Origin: Glycomyces tritici
Lineage (GTDB): Bacteria > Actinomycetota > Actinomycetes > Mycobacteriales > Micromonosporaceae
NCBI RefSeq assembly: GCF_030403505.1
Contig: NZ_JAUEMJ010000001.1
Location: forward strand, 433,762-497,761
Direction of reading: 5' to 3'
Length of the DNA stretch: 64,000 bases
A model generated the notes under the pieces. The model made no database searches, was not told the origin of the DNA, and saw only the letters and a list, made by a program, of their open reading frames with translations. Made by a program: the position numbers and the translations under genes. This document shows positions 1-9,086 of the stretch, piece after piece. Numbering within the stretch: the first letter of the stretch is position 1; every line of letters starts with the position of its first letter.

Positions 1-46
1 AAGGCCTGACCGGGAGTACCTGGGACGCACGGCCACAGGGGGTGGC

Positions 47-78
47 GGCGCCGCCGCGGCGAGAGCCGCGGCGGCGCC
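47..78 (+). terminator. Strong hairpin, probable terminator of the gene to the left
   Basis: A perfect 14-bp inverted repeat (47-60 pairs with 65-78) encloses a GAGA tetraloop and is followed by TT. The first nine bases read AAG GCC TGA and could be the end of an upstream plus-strand gene, so the hairpin would terminate that transcript before the hemerythrin gene. No long T-tract follows, as is common in high-GC actinobacteria. Confidence 0.65.
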
Positions 79-154
79 TTGCCGCGTGTCGGGGGGTTCG
101 CCGGAGCAAGGACGGGTACTCACTGAGCCCGAGCGATTGCACAATGGAGGACCG

Positions 155-721
155 ATGCCGGAGACCGAGGCAGACACCGACCTGATCGATGTCATCATCC
201 AGGACCACCGCCGGTTCCAGGCCGTGTTCGCCGAGCTCGAGGACCCGACCGGGGACGACGCCGTCCGCAAGGACCTCGCCGACCACGTGATCGCGGAGAT
301 CGTCCGCCACGGCGTCGCCGAGGAGCAGTTCGTGTACCCGGCCGCCCGCTCCGTCCTCCCCGACGGCGACGAGATCGTCGAGCACGAGATCGAGGAGCAC
401 GCGGAGGCCGAGAAGGTCATGAAGGAGCTCGAAGGGCTCGGGCCGGAGGACCCGCGCTTCGAGGAGCTCCTCGCGGCGATGATCGAGGACGTGCGCCACC
501 ACCTGGACGAGGAGGAGCGCCACCTCCTCCCCCGCCTGCGCGAGGCCTGCGACGAAGAGGAGCTCCAGGACCTCGGGTTCAAGGTGCTGGCCGCCAAGGA
601 GTTCGCGCCCACCCGGCCGCACCCCCACGCGCCCGACACGCCGCCGGGCAACCTCATCCTCGGCCCCGGCATCGGGTTCATCGACAAGATCCGCGACGCG
701 CTGAGCCATCGCGACGTCTGA
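155..721 (+). CDS. Hemerythrin HHE domain protein
   Basis: A 188-residue protein whose first 150 residues form a hemerythrin-like four-helix bundle. The expected di-iron ligands are visible: H18 (DHRRF), H52 and E56 (HGVAEE), H77/H82 (HEIEEH), and H115/H116 with E119/E120 (HHLDEEE). The C-terminal 40 residues are proline- and glycine-rich. The family binds a non-haem di-iron centre and O2 or redox ligands in the cytoplasm; the specific role of this member is unknown. ATG 155 is chosen because GGAGG lies 4 nt upstream; the frame stays open to 86 but no ribosome site supports that. It converges with the sigma-factor gene. Confidence 0.85.
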   Translation: MPETEADTDLIDVIIQDHRRFQAVFAELEDPTGDDAVRKDLADHVIAEIVRHGVAEEQFVYPAARSVLPDGDEIVEHEIEEHAEAEKVMKELEGLGPEDPRFEELLAAMIEDVRHHLDEEERHLLPRLREACDEEELQDLGFKVLAAKEFAPTRPHPHAPDTPPGNLILGPGIGFIDKIRDALSHRDV

Positions 722-888
722 AGGCCGCAGACCTCCGAGGTGCCGTGGCACGGCCCCTGAGGGCTTCTCAGCGCCGGCATCCGAGCCACCCCGCCGGTCC
801 CGCCACGACCTCCCGATCCCGCAGCGGCGTGCGATCGGCCTGCACCGCAAGGCACCCTGCCCGCAACGAGGCGAAGCCACAGCGAAGA

Positions 889-922
889 CCGGAGCGGCGG
901 GCCTCTCGGCCCGCCGCTCCGG
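889..922. terminator. Bidirectional hairpin between converging genes
   Basis: A perfect 15-bp stem (889-903 pairs with 908-922) with a TCTC loop. It lies about 28 bp beyond the sigma-factor stop codon and 168 bp beyond the hemerythrin stop, so it can end both converging transcripts. The rest of 722-950 holds no credible gene. Confidence 0.75.
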
Positions 923-950
923 CGTGGTGCTCCTCTTCTCGGACGGCGCC

Positions 951-1748
951 CTAACGGGCGGCCTGGTCCAGTCCTTCGCGCAGGTCCTCCAACGTGCGGT
1001 GGAGGAGCCGGGAGACGTGCATCTGCGAGATGCCCACCTCTTCGGCGATCTGCGTCTGGGTCATGTCGCCGTAGTACCGCAATGCCAGGATCTTGCGCTC
1101 CCGCTGCGGAAGCTCCTGGATGAGCGGCACGAGCGATTCGTGGTTCTCGACGAGCTCGAGCGCGGCGTCCTCCTCGCCCACCGACTCGGCGAGCGTCGAG
1201 CGCTCCCCGTCGGCGAACGGCGGCTCGTCGAGCGAGACCGCCCGGTAGGCCTGCCGCGCCTCGTAGCCTTCCTGCACCTCGGCGACCGTGATCTCGAGGT
1301 GCTCGGCCACTTCCTCGTCCGTCGGCGGCCGGCCGAGTCGCTGCGAGAGCTCGCCGCCCGCCTGGTTCAGCGCGATCCGCAGCTCCTGCAGCCGACGCGG
1401 GACGCGCATGGGCCAACTGGTGTCGCGGAAGTGCCGTCGCACCTCGCCCATGACCGTGGGCACCGCGTACGAGAGGAAGTCCGCCCCCTGGTCGGGATCG
1501 AAGCGGTCCACGGCGTGGATGAGGCCGACGGAGGCGACCTGCACGAGGTCGTCCTTCGCGATGCCTTTGCCGGAGAACCGCTGCGCGATGTGCTCCGCCA
1601 GGGGAAGGTGGCCGGTGACGAGTCGGTCCCGCACCTCTGCCCGGCGCGGGTCGTTCTCGTCGAGGGAGGCCAGCTCCCGGAACAGCGGCGCCAGGTGACC
1701 GTACTCGTCGGAACCCTTGCGCTTGCCTTCTGTGCGTTTGTCCGCCAT
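951..1748 (-). CDS. RNA polymerase sigma factor, SigB/SigF/SigG family
   Basis: A 265-residue sigma-70 family protein lacking region 1. Region 2 spans about residues 40-110 (core-binding and -10 recognition; DLVQVASVGLIHAVDRF). Region 3 is about 120-190. Region 4 ends with an HTH (TQTQIAEEVGISQMHVSRLLHR). This organisation is that of the stress and differentiation sigma factors SigB/SigF of actinobacteria, which direct transcription from GTTT...GGGTA promoters and are usually held by an anti-sigma factor. No anti-sigma gene adjoins it. ATG 1748 is preceded by GGAGGG about 8 nt upstream. A candidate self-recognised promoter lies about 190 nt upstream. Confidence 0.93.
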   Translation of the reverse strand: MADKRTEGKRKGSDEYGHLAPLFRELASLDENDPRRAEVRDRLVTGHLPLAEHIAQRFSGKGIAKDDLVQVASVGLIHAVDRFDPDQGADFLSYAVPTVMGEVRRHFRDTSWPMRVPRRLQELRIALNQAGGELSQRLGRPPTDEEVAEHLEITVAEVQEGYEARQAYRAVSLDEPPFADGERSTLAESVGEEDAALELVENHESLVPLIQELPQRERKILALRYYGDMTQTQIAEEVGISQMHVSRLLHRTLEDLREGLDQAAR

Positions 1749-1937
1749 GCGATTCGCCCTCCAGTCCTTGTGGACATCGGTTGAAGCATGTTGCCCGCTC
1801 GGGGGGCCTGACGCTTCTCATTGTAAGTCTCAGTGCGAGCTTGGGGCAATAATAGAAGAGGTAAATTTCGGATTATAAGGGAGATAGGGGATCTCGGGGG
1901 ACACTCATCTCATATTTCGTTGTTACTGCAGGGTTGG

Positions 1938-1963
1938 GTACCCTGTCGGCAATAATCCGAAAC
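1938..1963 (-). promoter_or_regulatory. Candidate SigB/SigF-type promoter upstream of the sigma gene
   Basis: On the minus strand GTTT (1963-1960) and GGGTAC (1943-1938) are separated by 16 nt, matching the general GTTT-N14-16-GGGTA pattern of SigB/SigF promoters. It lies in an AT-rich stretch (about 1810-1960) that is unusual for this genome. It would give a leader of about 180 nt and imply autoregulation. This is pattern matching only. Confidence 0.35.
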
Positions 1964-2022
1964 CTCCTCATGTGCCGATCGTCACCGGAAGCAGCAATAC
2001 GGCCGGTGCGGCACCGAAACCG

Positions 2023-3777
2023 TCAGAGTCCGGTGGTCTCGCGGTACTCGCCCCACTCCTCGCGCAGCACCCCGCAGATCTCCCCCAGGGTCGCCTCCGC
2101 GCGGGCCGCCGCCAGGATCGGCTCGATGAGGTTCGCCGTGCCTTTTGCGGCCACGGCGATCTCGCTCAGCGCGCGGTCGACGGCGGCGTTGTCGCGTTCG
2201 GCGCGGCGGCGTGCGAGCACGTCGTTCTGCTCGCGTTCGACGTCGCCGGAGATGCGGAGGATCTCCAGGTCGGGGGTGACGGTGTCGTGGAGTTCGGTGA
2301 CGCCGACGATGTGCTTGGTGCCGTCCTCGAGCTGCTGCTGGTAGGTGAAGGCGGCCTCGGCGATCTCGGCGTTGAACCAGCCGTCCTCGATGCCCTGCAG
2401 GATGCCGGAGGTGACGGGGCCGATCTCGTGGCGCGCGGCGCCTTCGCTGTCGGCATCGGCCTTCATGGCGTCGAGGGCGACCGCGGCGGGGTCCTTCCCC
2501 GCCTCGCCGCCGAGGGCGAGGATCTGGAGGAAGATCTTCTCGGCTTCGGCCTCGATCTTGTCGGTGAGGGCCTCGACGTACCAGGAGCCGCCGAGCGGGT
2601 CGGCGACGTTGAGGACGCCGGTCTCGTCGCGCAGGACCGACTGGGTGCGGAGGGCGATCTCGGCGGACTGGTCGGTGGGGAGGGCGAGGGTCTCGTCGAG
2701 CGCGTTGGTGTGCAGGGAGTTCGTGCCGCCCATGATGGCGGCGAGGGCTTCGACGGCGGTGCGCACGACGTTGTTGTAGGGCTGCTGCGCGGTGAGGGAG
2801 ACGCCGGCGGTCTGGGTGTGGAAGCGGAGCCACTGGGCGCGGTCGGTCTTGGCGCCGTAGACGTCCCGGAGCCAGCGGGCCCAGATGCGGCGGGCGGCGC
2901 GGAACTTGGCGATCTCCTCGAAGAAGTCGATGTGCGCGTCGAAGAAGAACGAGAGGCCGGGGGCGAAGCGGTCGACGTCGAGGCCGCGCGAGAGCCCGAG
3001 TTCCACATAGGAGAAGCCGTCGGCGAGGGTGAAGGCGAGTTCTTGCGCTGCAGTCGATCCGGCCTCGCGGATGTGGTAGCCGGAGACCGAGAGCGGCTTG
3101 TAGCGCGGGATGTTCTCGGCGCAGTAGGCCATGAGGTCGCCGATGAGGCGCAGGTGCGGCTCGGGCGGGAACAGCCACTCCTTCTGGGCGATGTACTCCT
3201 TGTGGATGTCCGTCTGGAGCGTGCCGTCCAGTATGGAGATGTCGACGCCCTGGCGTTCGGCGGCGGCGAGGTACATGCAGAAGATGGGGATCGCGGGGCC
3301 GGAGATGGTCATCGAGGTGGTGACGCCGCCGAGGTCGATGCCGGCGAAGAGGCGGTCCATGTCGGCGGTGGAGTCGATCGCGACGCCGCAGTGGCCGACC
3401 TCGCCGAGGGACGCGGCCTCGTCGGAGTCGCGGCCCATCAGGGTGGGCATGTCGAACGCGACGGAGAGGCCGCCGCCACCCGCCTTGAGGAGCATCTTGT
3501 AGCGGGCGTTGGTCTGCTCGGCGTTGCCGAAGCCGGCGAACTGGCGGATCGTCCAGGGGCGGCCGCGGTAGCCGGTGGGGTAGAGCCCGCGGGTGAAGGG
3601 GAACTCGCCGGGCCAGCCGATGCGGTCCATGCGGGGGTCGGCCACGCCTTCGGGCGGGCCGTAGACCGGTTCGGTCTCGAGCCCCGAGAGGGTGGTGAAG
3701 TCGGCCTCCCGTCGAGTGGCGGACTCATAGCGCTTGGCCCAGCGCTCCCGGCCTTCGGCGATCGACTCAGCGTCCAC
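2023..3777 (-). CDS. icmA: Isobutyryl-CoA mutase large subunit
   Basis: A 584-residue acyl-CoA mutase TIM-barrel subunit without its own B12-binding domain. It would interconvert isobutyryl-CoA and n-butyryl-CoA with coenzyme B12 when paired with a small IcmB subunit, which is not encoded nearby. The substrate-specifying residues are F80 (RPWTIRQF) and Q198 (KEYIAQ). These are the isobutyryl-CoA mutase residues; methylmalonyl-CoA mutase has Tyr and Arg there. With GTG 3777 as start these fall at exactly the Streptomyces IcmA numbering, which supports the start. The frame is open for 39 more codons upstream, but that part is basic and low in complexity. The gene links valine catabolism with butyryl-CoA supply. 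Confidence 0.9.
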   Translation of the reverse strand: MDAESIAEGRERWAKRYESATRREADFTTLSGLETEPVYGPPEGVADPRMDRIGWPGEFPFTRGLYPTGYRGRPWTIRQFAGFGNAEQTNARYKMLLKAGGGGLSVAFDMPTLMGRDSDEAASLGEVGHCGVAIDSTADMDRLFAGIDLGGVTTSMTISGPAIPIFCMYLAAAERQGVDISILDGTLQTDIHKEYIAQKEWLFPPEPHLRLIGDLMAYCAENIPRYKPLSVSGYHIREAGSTAAQELAFTLADGFSYVELGLSRGLDVDRFAPGLSFFFDAHIDFFEEIAKFRAARRIWARWLRDVYGAKTDRAQWLRFHTQTAGVSLTAQQPYNNVVRTAVEALAAIMGGTNSLHTNALDETLALPTDQSAEIALRTQSVLRDETGVLNVADPLGGSWYVEALTDKIEAEAEKIFLQILALGGEAGKDPAAVALDAMKADADSEGAARHEIGPVTSGILQGIEDGWFNAEIAEAAFTYQQQLEDGTKHIVGVTELHDTVTPDLEILRISGDVEREQNDVLARRRAERDNAAVDRALSEIAVAAKGTANLIEPILAAARAEATLGEICGVLREEWGEYRETTGL

Positions 3778-3898
3778 GGTGACACCCCATTTTCGGTCGT
3801 TCCTGCCGCGCCGGCCCCGCCGTGGTCGCGGGCTCGTGGCCCGCGGACTCCGATGCGACCGCTTCGGCGAGCCCCGGTCAGGCTCAAGGCCCATACTA

Positions 3899-3914
3899 CT
3901 GAACGCTCGTTCAG
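3899..3914. promoter_or_regulatory. TetR-type operator upstream of icmA
   Basis: CTGAACG-CT-CGTTCAG is a perfect inverted repeat with 7-bp arms and a 2-bp spacer, about 120 bp upstream of the icmA start. This form is typical of TetR-family sites near actinobacterial acyl-CoA metabolism genes. The cognate regulator is not in the window. Confidence 0.6.
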
Positions 3915-4048
3915 GTGCACAGGCTCGCGGGCCCTCGGATCATCGCATGCGGTTCGGGGTCGTCTGCGCAAATCGGGCACCGGGAACCCCCCGATGTCGA
4001 TACCGCCGGACGGGTCTGACATGGCGCCCAATGCGAAGCGCCGTCGCG

Positions 4049-4450
4049 TCAGTCGATGTCCCTCCAGGCGCGGAAGGCCTCGAGTTCGACGGCCACGATC
4101 TGGCCGGGGTGGAAGAGGCCGCTCACGATCACCACGGTGGCGGTGGGCTTGACGACGCCGAAGAACTCGCCGTGGACCCGGCCCACCGGGTCGGCGTGGG
4201 CCGGGTCGGTCACATAGAGGCGGGAGCGCACCACGTCGGAGACGCCGGCACCGGCGTGGACCATCGCGTCCAGGGCGGTGCGGAAGGCCTCGCGGGCCTG
4301 CCCGGCGGCGTCGCCCTTCAGGTGCGGGCGCGCTTCGACATCGGCGGTGCACGCACTGGTGAGGACCAAGGGCCCCACCGCGACTGCGCGCGAGTAACCG
4401 TAGAGCTGCGCCCACGGCCCGGTCTCCGGTACCCGTTCGACCAATGCCAT
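4049..4450 (-). CDS. RidA/YjgF-family protein
   Basis: A 133-residue Rid-family protein. RidA members hydrolyse reactive enamine/imine intermediates released by PLP enzymes. The family core is visible: an arginine in VRSRLYVTD and a C-terminal VAVELEAF strand with the conserved glutamate. It follows priA by 17 nt and is the last gene of the histidine operon. A rid gene at this place is also known from other actinobacterial his operons. Its actual substrate is not shown by the sequence, and it belongs to a divergent Rid subgroup rather than obviously to archetypal RidA. Confidence 0.85.
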   Translation of the reverse strand: MALVERVPETGPWAQLYGYSRAVAVGPLVLTSACTADVEARPHLKGDAAGQAREAFRTALDAMVHAGAGVSDVVRSRLYVTDPAHADPVGRVHGEFFGVVKPTATVVIVSGLFHPGQIVAVELEAFRAWRDID

Positions 4451-4467
4451 GCGCGCCTCCCCTGTGG

Positions 4468-5199
4468 TTACAGTCCCTTCAACAGGTTCAACGCCTCAGC
4501 GACCGTGAAGTTACGCTCATACAGCGCCGTTCCGACAATGGCACCCTCGACGCCGATGCCCGTCAGGCCGGCGAGGGCCCGCAGGTCCTCGAGCGAGGAG
4601 ACGCCGCCGGAGGCGATCACGGGCTTGTCGGTGGCCTCACAGACCGAGCGCAGCAGGTCCAGGTTCGGGCCCGAGAGCATCCCGTCGCTGTTGACGTCGG
4701 TGACGACGTACCGCTCGCACCCGGCGCGCTCGAGCCGCTCCAGGGTCTCGAAGAGCTCGCCGCCCTCGCGGGTCCAGCCGCGCGCGGCCAGGCGCCCGCC
4801 CTTGACGTCGAGGCCGATGGCGACCCGGTCGCCGTACTCGCCGCAGATGCGGTCGCACCACTCCGGGTTCTCGAGCGCGGCGGTGCCGATGTTGACGCGG
4901 CGGGCCCCGGAGTCCAAGGCGCGCTTCAGGGTCTCGTCGTCGCGGATGCCGCCGGAGATCTCCACCTGCATGTCCACTTTCGACACGACCTCGGCGAGCA
5001 GACCGTGGTTCGTACCGCGCCCGAAGGCCGCGTCGAGGTCCACCAGGTGCAGCCACTCGGCGCCCTGGCGCTGCCACTCGAGGGCGGCCTCGATCGGGTC
5101 GCCGTACGCCTTGCCGGAGCCGGCGACGCCCTGCACGAGCTGGACGGCCTTGCCGCCGGTCACGTCGACGGCCGGAAGAAGCTGAAGTTCGGTCATCAC
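4468..5199 (-). CDS. priA: Bifunctional HisA/TrpF isomerase PriA
   Basis: A 243-residue (beta/alpha)8 isomerase. In actinobacteria PriA isomerises both ProFAR (histidine step 4) and phosphoribosylanthranilate (tryptophan pathway). The catalytic aspartates sit in PAVDVTGG near the N-terminus and in [10 protein letters not shown] near residue 170; phosphate-binding glycines occur in EISGGIRDD and ASGGVSS. The start is either GTG 5199 (GTGA overlap with the hisH stop) or the next codon ATG 5196, implying translational coupling. Dual specificity is inferred from the clade; no separate trpF occurs in the window. Confidence 0.93.
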   Translation of the reverse strand: MMTELQLLPAVDVTGGKAVQLVQGVAGSGKAYGDPIEAALEWQRQGAEWLHLVDLDAAFGRGTNHGLLAEVVSKVDMQVEISGGIRDDETLKRALDSGARRVNIGTAALENPEWCDRICGEYGDRVAIGLDVKGGRLAARGWTREGGELFETLERLERAGCERYVVTDVNSDGMLSGPNLDLLRSVCEATDKPVIASGGVSSLEDLRALAGLTGIGVEGAIVGTALYERNFTVAEALNLLKGL

Positions 5200-5810
5200 A
5201 ATCCCTTGATCCAGTTGGACAGCAGCGCGTACCCGGCGTCGCCGGACTTCTCGGGGTGGAACTGGGTGGCGGCCACCGAGCCGCGCTCCACGGCGGCCAC
5301 GAACGGCTCGTCGTGCGTGCAGATCGCGGCCAGCGCGCCCGGGGGCACGGCCTTGGCGGCGTAGGAGTGCACGAAGTAGAAGCGCTCGCCGGGGTCGATG
5401 CCGGCGAAGAGCCGCATGCCTTCGGCGGCGTCGACGGTGTTCCAGCCCATGTGCGGGATGCGCTGGGCCGCAAGGAGTTCCACGCGGCCTTCGAAGACGC
5501 CGACGCCGCGGGTCCGGACCCCGTGCTCGACGCCCTCCTCGAACAGGACCTGCTCGCCGACGCAGACGCCGAGGACCGGGGCTCCGGCGGCGGCGCGCTC
5601 GCGGATCACCGCGTCCACGCCGTGTTTGAGGATGCCCTCCATGCAGGCCGCGTAGGCGCCCACGCCGGGCACGAACAGCCCTGCGGCGCGACGGGCCTTG
5701 TCGAGGTCGCTGGTGAGCTCGACGTCGGCTCCGGCGCGCTCCAAGGCGCGGAACGCCGAGCGGAGGTTGCCCGAGCCGTAGTCGAACAGGGCCACACTGG
5801 GTTTCGCCAT
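5196..5810 (-). CDS. hisH: Imidazole glycerol phosphate synthase, glutaminase subunit HisH
   Basis: A 204-residue class I glutamine amidotransferase. It releases ammonia from glutamine and channels it to HisF, making IGP and AICAR. The catalytic triad is visible: C83 in LGVCVGEQ, and H185 and E187 in QFHPEKSG. The nucleophile motif is slightly unusual (GVCVGEQ rather than GxCLGMQ). A GGGGAG site precedes ATG 5810. hisF is not in the window, so the partner must lie elsewhere. Confidence 0.95.
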   Translation of the reverse strand: MAKPSVALFDYGSGNLRSAFRALERAGADVELTSDLDKARRAAGLFVPGVGAYAACMEGILKHGVDAVIRERAAAGAPVLGVCVGEQVLFEEGVEHGVRTRGVGVFEGRVELLAAQRIPHMGWNTVDAAEGMRLFAGIDPGERFYFVHSYAAKAVPPGALAAICTHDEPFVAAVERGSVAATQFHPEKSGDAGYALLSNWIKGL

Positions 5811-5819
5811 GGGACTCCC

Positions 5820-5978
5820 CTAGCCGTAGATCAGGTAGACGCCGCCGAGGAACGCGGCCACGGCGCAGGCCGCGACGATGATCGCGGCGGCGTACTTCTC
5901 GTTCTTGCGCAGGCTCAGCGATCCGCCGAGGAGGATGCCGGCGACCGCCATGAGCAGGATCGGCCCCGCGTAGGTCAC
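5820..5978 (-). CDS. Small membrane protein inside the his operon
   Basis: A 52-residue ORF with two hydrophobic helices (about residues 4-22 and 31-51) separated by a short charged turn (LRKNEKY). GTG 5978 overlaps the hisB stop as GTGA. The stop is 9 nt before the hisH ATG, so the ORF fits between hisB and hisH with the same coupled spacing as its neighbours. This spacing, and the topology, are the evidence that it is translated. No function is known to me; a small membrane ORF at this position may be widespread in actinobacterial his operons. Confidence 0.7.
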   Translation of the reverse strand: MTYAGPILLMAVAGILLGGSLSLRKNEKYAAAIIVAACAVAAFLGGVYLIYG

Positions 5979-6583
5979 AGGACGCCCTTGGTGGAGGGGA
6001 TGTCGGTGCCGTCGATGCGGGTGGCGTACTTCAGGGCCCGGGCGAGGGCCTTGAACTGGGCCTCGATCACGTGGTGCGCGTCGGGCTTCTGGCCGGGGTT
6101 GGAGGCGCGGAGCACGGTGACGTGCAGGCAGATCCGGGCGTGGTAGGCGAAGGACTCGAGGATGTGGCGGGTCATCGAGGTCGGGTAGTCCGTGCTGATC
6201 ATCGGGGCGATGTCCATCGGCTCCTCGTGGACCATGTACGGGCGGCCCGAGAGGTCCACGACGGCGCGTGCGAGCACCTCGTCGAGGGGCACGGAGGCGT
6301 CGGCGAAGCGCACGACGCCGGCCTTGTCGCCCAGGGCCTCGGCGAAGGCCTGGCCGAGGGCGATCGCGGTGTCCTCCATCGTGTGGTGGGCGTCGATGTG
6401 GAGGTCGCCCTTGACGGCGATCTTGAGGTCGAAGCCGCCGTGCTTGCCGAGCTGGTGGAGCATGTGGTCGTAGAAGCCGACGCCGGTGGAGATGTCGACG
6501 GTCTTCTCGGCGCCGTCGAGGTCGACGTAGACGTCGACGCTGGTCTCGCCGGTGGTGCGGACGATGTGCGCGGTGCGGCTCAC
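5975..6583 (-). CDS. hisB: Imidazoleglycerol-phosphate dehydratase
   Basis: A 202-residue monofunctional HisB that dehydrates IGP to imidazole acetol phosphate. Metal-binding HHTMED (about residues 65-70) and the second half-motif [10 protein letters not shown] (about 165-175) mark the duplicated fold. GTG 6583 overlaps the hisC stop as GTGA. The frame remains open far upstream, opposite hisC, but that extension is arginine-rich antisense and not real. No HisB phosphatase domain is fused, as usual in actinobacteria. Confidence 0.96.
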   Translation of the reverse strand: MSRTAHIVRTTGETSVDVYVDLDGAEKTVDISTGVGFYDHMLHQLGKHGGFDLKIAVKGDLHIDAHHTMEDTAIALGQAFAEALGDKAGVVRFADASVPLDEVLARAVVDLSGRPYMVHEEPMDIAPMISTDYPTSMTRHILESFAYHARICLHVTVLRASNPGQKPDAHHVIEAQFKALARALKYATRIDGTDIPSTKGVL

Positions 6584-7734
6584 GGTTGTTGCTCCTGCAG
6601 GTCGAACATATCGGGTCGTTGCTCCAGCGCCTGGTCGAAGGCGTCGAGCAGCGCGGTGGTCTCGTCCTCGGTGCCGGCGGTGATCCGCAGGCGGCCGGGG
6701 AGGCCGACGTCGCGGATGAGCACGCCCTGGTCGAGGATCAGCTTCCAGGCGGCCCCGGCGTCGCGCAGGCCCCCGACGAGCACGAAGTTCGCGTCGGAGT
6801 CGGCGACGGGGAGTCCCTTGGCGCGCAGGTTCTTGACGATGCGGTCGCGCTGGTGCTTGAGCTCGTCCACTTCGGCCTGGAGCTGGGCGGCGCACGCGAG
6901 CGCGCCGCGCGCGGCGGCCTGCGTGATGCTCGAGAGGTGGTACGGCAGGCGCACCAGCAGCAGCTTCTCGACGAGTTCGGGGTCGGCGGCGAGGTAGCCG
7001 ACGCGGGCGCCGGCGAACGCGAACGCCTTGCTGAGGGTGCGGGTGACGACGAGGCGCTTGCGCCCTTCCAAGCGGCCCAGGGCGGTCGAGCGCGGGTCGC
7101 GGGCGAACTCGGCGTAGGCCTCGTCGATGACCACGATGCCGCGGGCGGCCTCGTAGGCGGCGTCGATGACGTCGGGCTCGAGCGCGGTCCCTGTCGGGTT
7201 GTTCGGCGACACGAGGAAGACCAGGTCCGGGTCGTGCTCGGCGATCGCGTCGCGCACGTACGCGGGGCTGAGCGTGTAGTCGTCCTCGCGTCCGGCGTCC
7301 ACGAAGGCGGTGCCGGTGCCGCGGGCGAGCAGCGGGTGCATCGAATAGGAGGGCATGAAGCCGAGCACGGTGCGGCCCGGCCCGCCGAAGGCCTGGAGCA
7401 GCTGCTGCAGGATCTCGTTGGAGCCGTTGGCGGCCCACACGTGGTCGGCGGTGAGGCCGTGCCCGAGGTAGTCGGCGAGGTCGGTGCGCAGCGCCACCGC
7501 GTCCCGGTCGGGGTAGCGGTTGAGGCCGCGCAGTTCGCGCCCGATGAACTCGGCGATCACGGCCGCCACCTCGTGGGGGATGGCGAACGCGTTCTCGTTG
7601 GTGTTCAGCTGCACCGGCACGTCGAGCTGCGGCGCACCGTACGGCGACTGCCCGCGAAGGTCCTCGCGGAGCAGGTTCTCGATCTCGCTCCCGTCGCCCG
7701 CCGCGCCTTGAACCGGAGTGAACCCTGTACTCAT
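6580..7734 (-). CDS. hisC: Histidinol-phosphate aminotransferase
   Basis: A 384-residue fold-type I PLP aminotransferase that converts imidazole acetol phosphate to histidinol phosphate. Conserved features are NTNENAF near the N-terminus, SPNNPTGT, the aspartate in VIDEAYAEF, and the PLP lysine in [20 protein letters not shown] 7734 overlaps the hisD stop as ATGA. It is within the coupled hisD-hisC-hisB order typical of actinobacteria. Confidence 0.96.
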   Translation of the reverse strand: MSTGFTPVQGAAGDGSEIENLLREDLRGQSPYGAPQLDVPVQLNTNENAFAIPHEVAAVIAEFIGRELRGLNRYPDRDAVALRTDLADYLGHGLTADHVWAANGSNEILQQLLQAFGGPGRTVLGFMPSYSMHPLLARGTGTAFVDAGREDDYTLSPAYVRDAIAEHDPDLVFLVSPNNPTGTALEPDVIDAAYEAARGIVVIDEAYAEFARDPRSTALGRLEGRKRLVVTRTLSKAFAFAGARVGYLAADPELVEKLLLVRLPYHLSSITQAAARGALACAAQLQAEVDELKHQRDRIVKNLRAKGLPVADSDANFVLVGGLRDAGAAWKLILDQGVLIRDVGLPGRLRITAGTEDETTALLDAFDQALEQRPDMFDLQEQQP

Positions 7735-9041
7735 TTGCCCTCGAATCTCGCGGACACGGCTTCGCCGTGCGAGGGAAGGTCCTCGGAGTTGGCGAAGGCC
7801 ACGACGTCGTCGGCGACGACTTCGAGGGCCTCGCGCGTGTAGTCGATGAGGTGGACCGCGCGCAGGAACGTGTGGACGCTCAGCCCGGCCGAGTGGCGGG
7901 CGCAGCCGCCGGTGGGGAGCACGTGGTTGGAGCCGGCGCAGTAGTCGCCGAGGGAGACCGGCGAGTAGGCGCCGACGAAGATCGCCCCGGCGTTGCGGAT
8001 GCGCAGGGCCACCTCGCGGGCGTCCGCGGTCTGGACCTCCAGGTGCTCGGCGGCGTAGGCGTCGGCCACGGCCACCGCTTCGTCGATGTCGGCGACGAGG
8101 ATCGTCCCGGACTGCTCCCCCGCGAGCGCGGTCTGGATGCGCCCGGCGTGGCGGGTGTCCGGTACGCGGCGTGCGAGTTCGTCGTCCACCGCGTCGGCCA
8201 GGTCGGCCGAGTCGGTGATGAGGACCGAGGCGGCGGCCGGGTCGTGCTCGGCCTGGCTGATGAGGTCGACGGCCACGTGGACCGGGTCGGCGGTCGCGTC
8301 TGCGATGACGGCGATCTCGGTGGTCCCGGCTTCGGCGTCGATGCCCACGAGGCCGCGCACGGCCCGCTTCGCGGCGGTGACGTAGATGTTCCCCGGGCCC
8401 GTGATCATGTCGACCGGCGCGCACTCGTCGGTGCCGTACGCGAACATGCCGATGGCGGCCGGGCCGCCCACGCTGTAGACCTCGTCGAGGCCGAGCATCC
8501 CGGCGACGGCGAGGATGCCCTGGTCGGGCAGGCCGCCGTTGTGCTTCTGGGCGGGTGACGCGAGCGCGATCGAGCCGACCCCGGCGATCTGGGCCGGGAC
8601 GGCGTTCATGATCACGGAGGAGGCGAGCACGGCGAGGCCGCCGGGCGCGTACAGGCCCACGCGGCCGACCGGCAGGTACCGCTCGGTGACGGTGCCGCCG
8701 GGAGCGACCTCGGTGACGACCTCGGGGAGGCGCTGGGCCTCGTGCGCGGCGCGCACCCGGTCGATCGAGGTCTGGTAGGCGCGGCGCAGCTCGGGGTCGA
8801 GCTCCTCGACGGCGGTCTTGATCGCGCTGTCGGGGACGCGCAGGTGCTCAAGGCGCACATGGTCGAAGCGCTCGACGATCTCCACGACCGCGGCGGTCCC
8901 GCGATGCCTGATGTCGTCGATCAGCGGCTGGACCGAGCGCAGGGCCTCGTTGACGTCGAATGCGGCGCGCGGCATCAGCTCGCGCAGGGCGCGGGCCGAG
9001 TAGCCGGGTACTTCTCCTGAAAGGTCGATGCGTCTGAGCAC
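7731..9041 (-). CDS. hisD: Histidinol dehydrogenase
   Basis: A 436-residue zinc-dependent NAD enzyme oxidising histidinol to histidine in two steps. It shows the family signature [12 protein letters not shown], the catalytic Glu-His pair in SQAEHDP, and the C-terminal metal-binding segment SNHVLPTGG...[10 protein letters not shown]. The length is normal. It begins 45 nt after the stop of the upstream membrane-protein gene, so the operon may start further upstream. Confidence 0.97.
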   Translation of the reverse strand: MLRRIDLSGEVPGYSARALRELMPRAAFDVNEALRSVQPLIDDIRHRGTAAVVEIVERFDHVRLEHLRVPDSAIKTAVEELDPELRRAYQTSIDRVRAAHEAQRLPEVVTEVAPGGTVTERYLPVGRVGLYAPGGLAVLASSVIMNAVPAQIAGVGSIALASPAQKHNGGLPDQGILAVAGMLGLDEVYSVGGPAAIGMFAYGTDECAPVDMITGPGNIYVTAAKRAVRGLVGIDAEAGTTEIAVIADATADPVHVAVDLISQAEHDPAAASVLITDSADLADAVDDELARRVPDTRHAGRIQTALAGEQSGTILVADIDEAVAVADAYAAEHLEVQTADAREVALRIRNAGAIFVGAYSPVSLGDYCAGSNHVLPTGGCARHSAGLSVHTFLRAVHLIDYTREALEVVADDVVAFANSEDLPSHGEAVSARFEGK

Positions 9042-9086
9042 GGTCCCAGCGTAGTTGCCCGGCTTTCCAGGTCAAAAGGCATACCG

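Noticed and set aside
745..954. Small plus-strand frame between the hemerythrin and sigma genes
   Set aside because: Serine/arginine/proline-rich, no ribosome site, and it runs through a terminator hairpin.
1972..4152. Open plus-strand frame of 726 codons opposite icmA
   Set aside because: Antisense of the isobutyryl-CoA mutase gene with the same compositional artefact.
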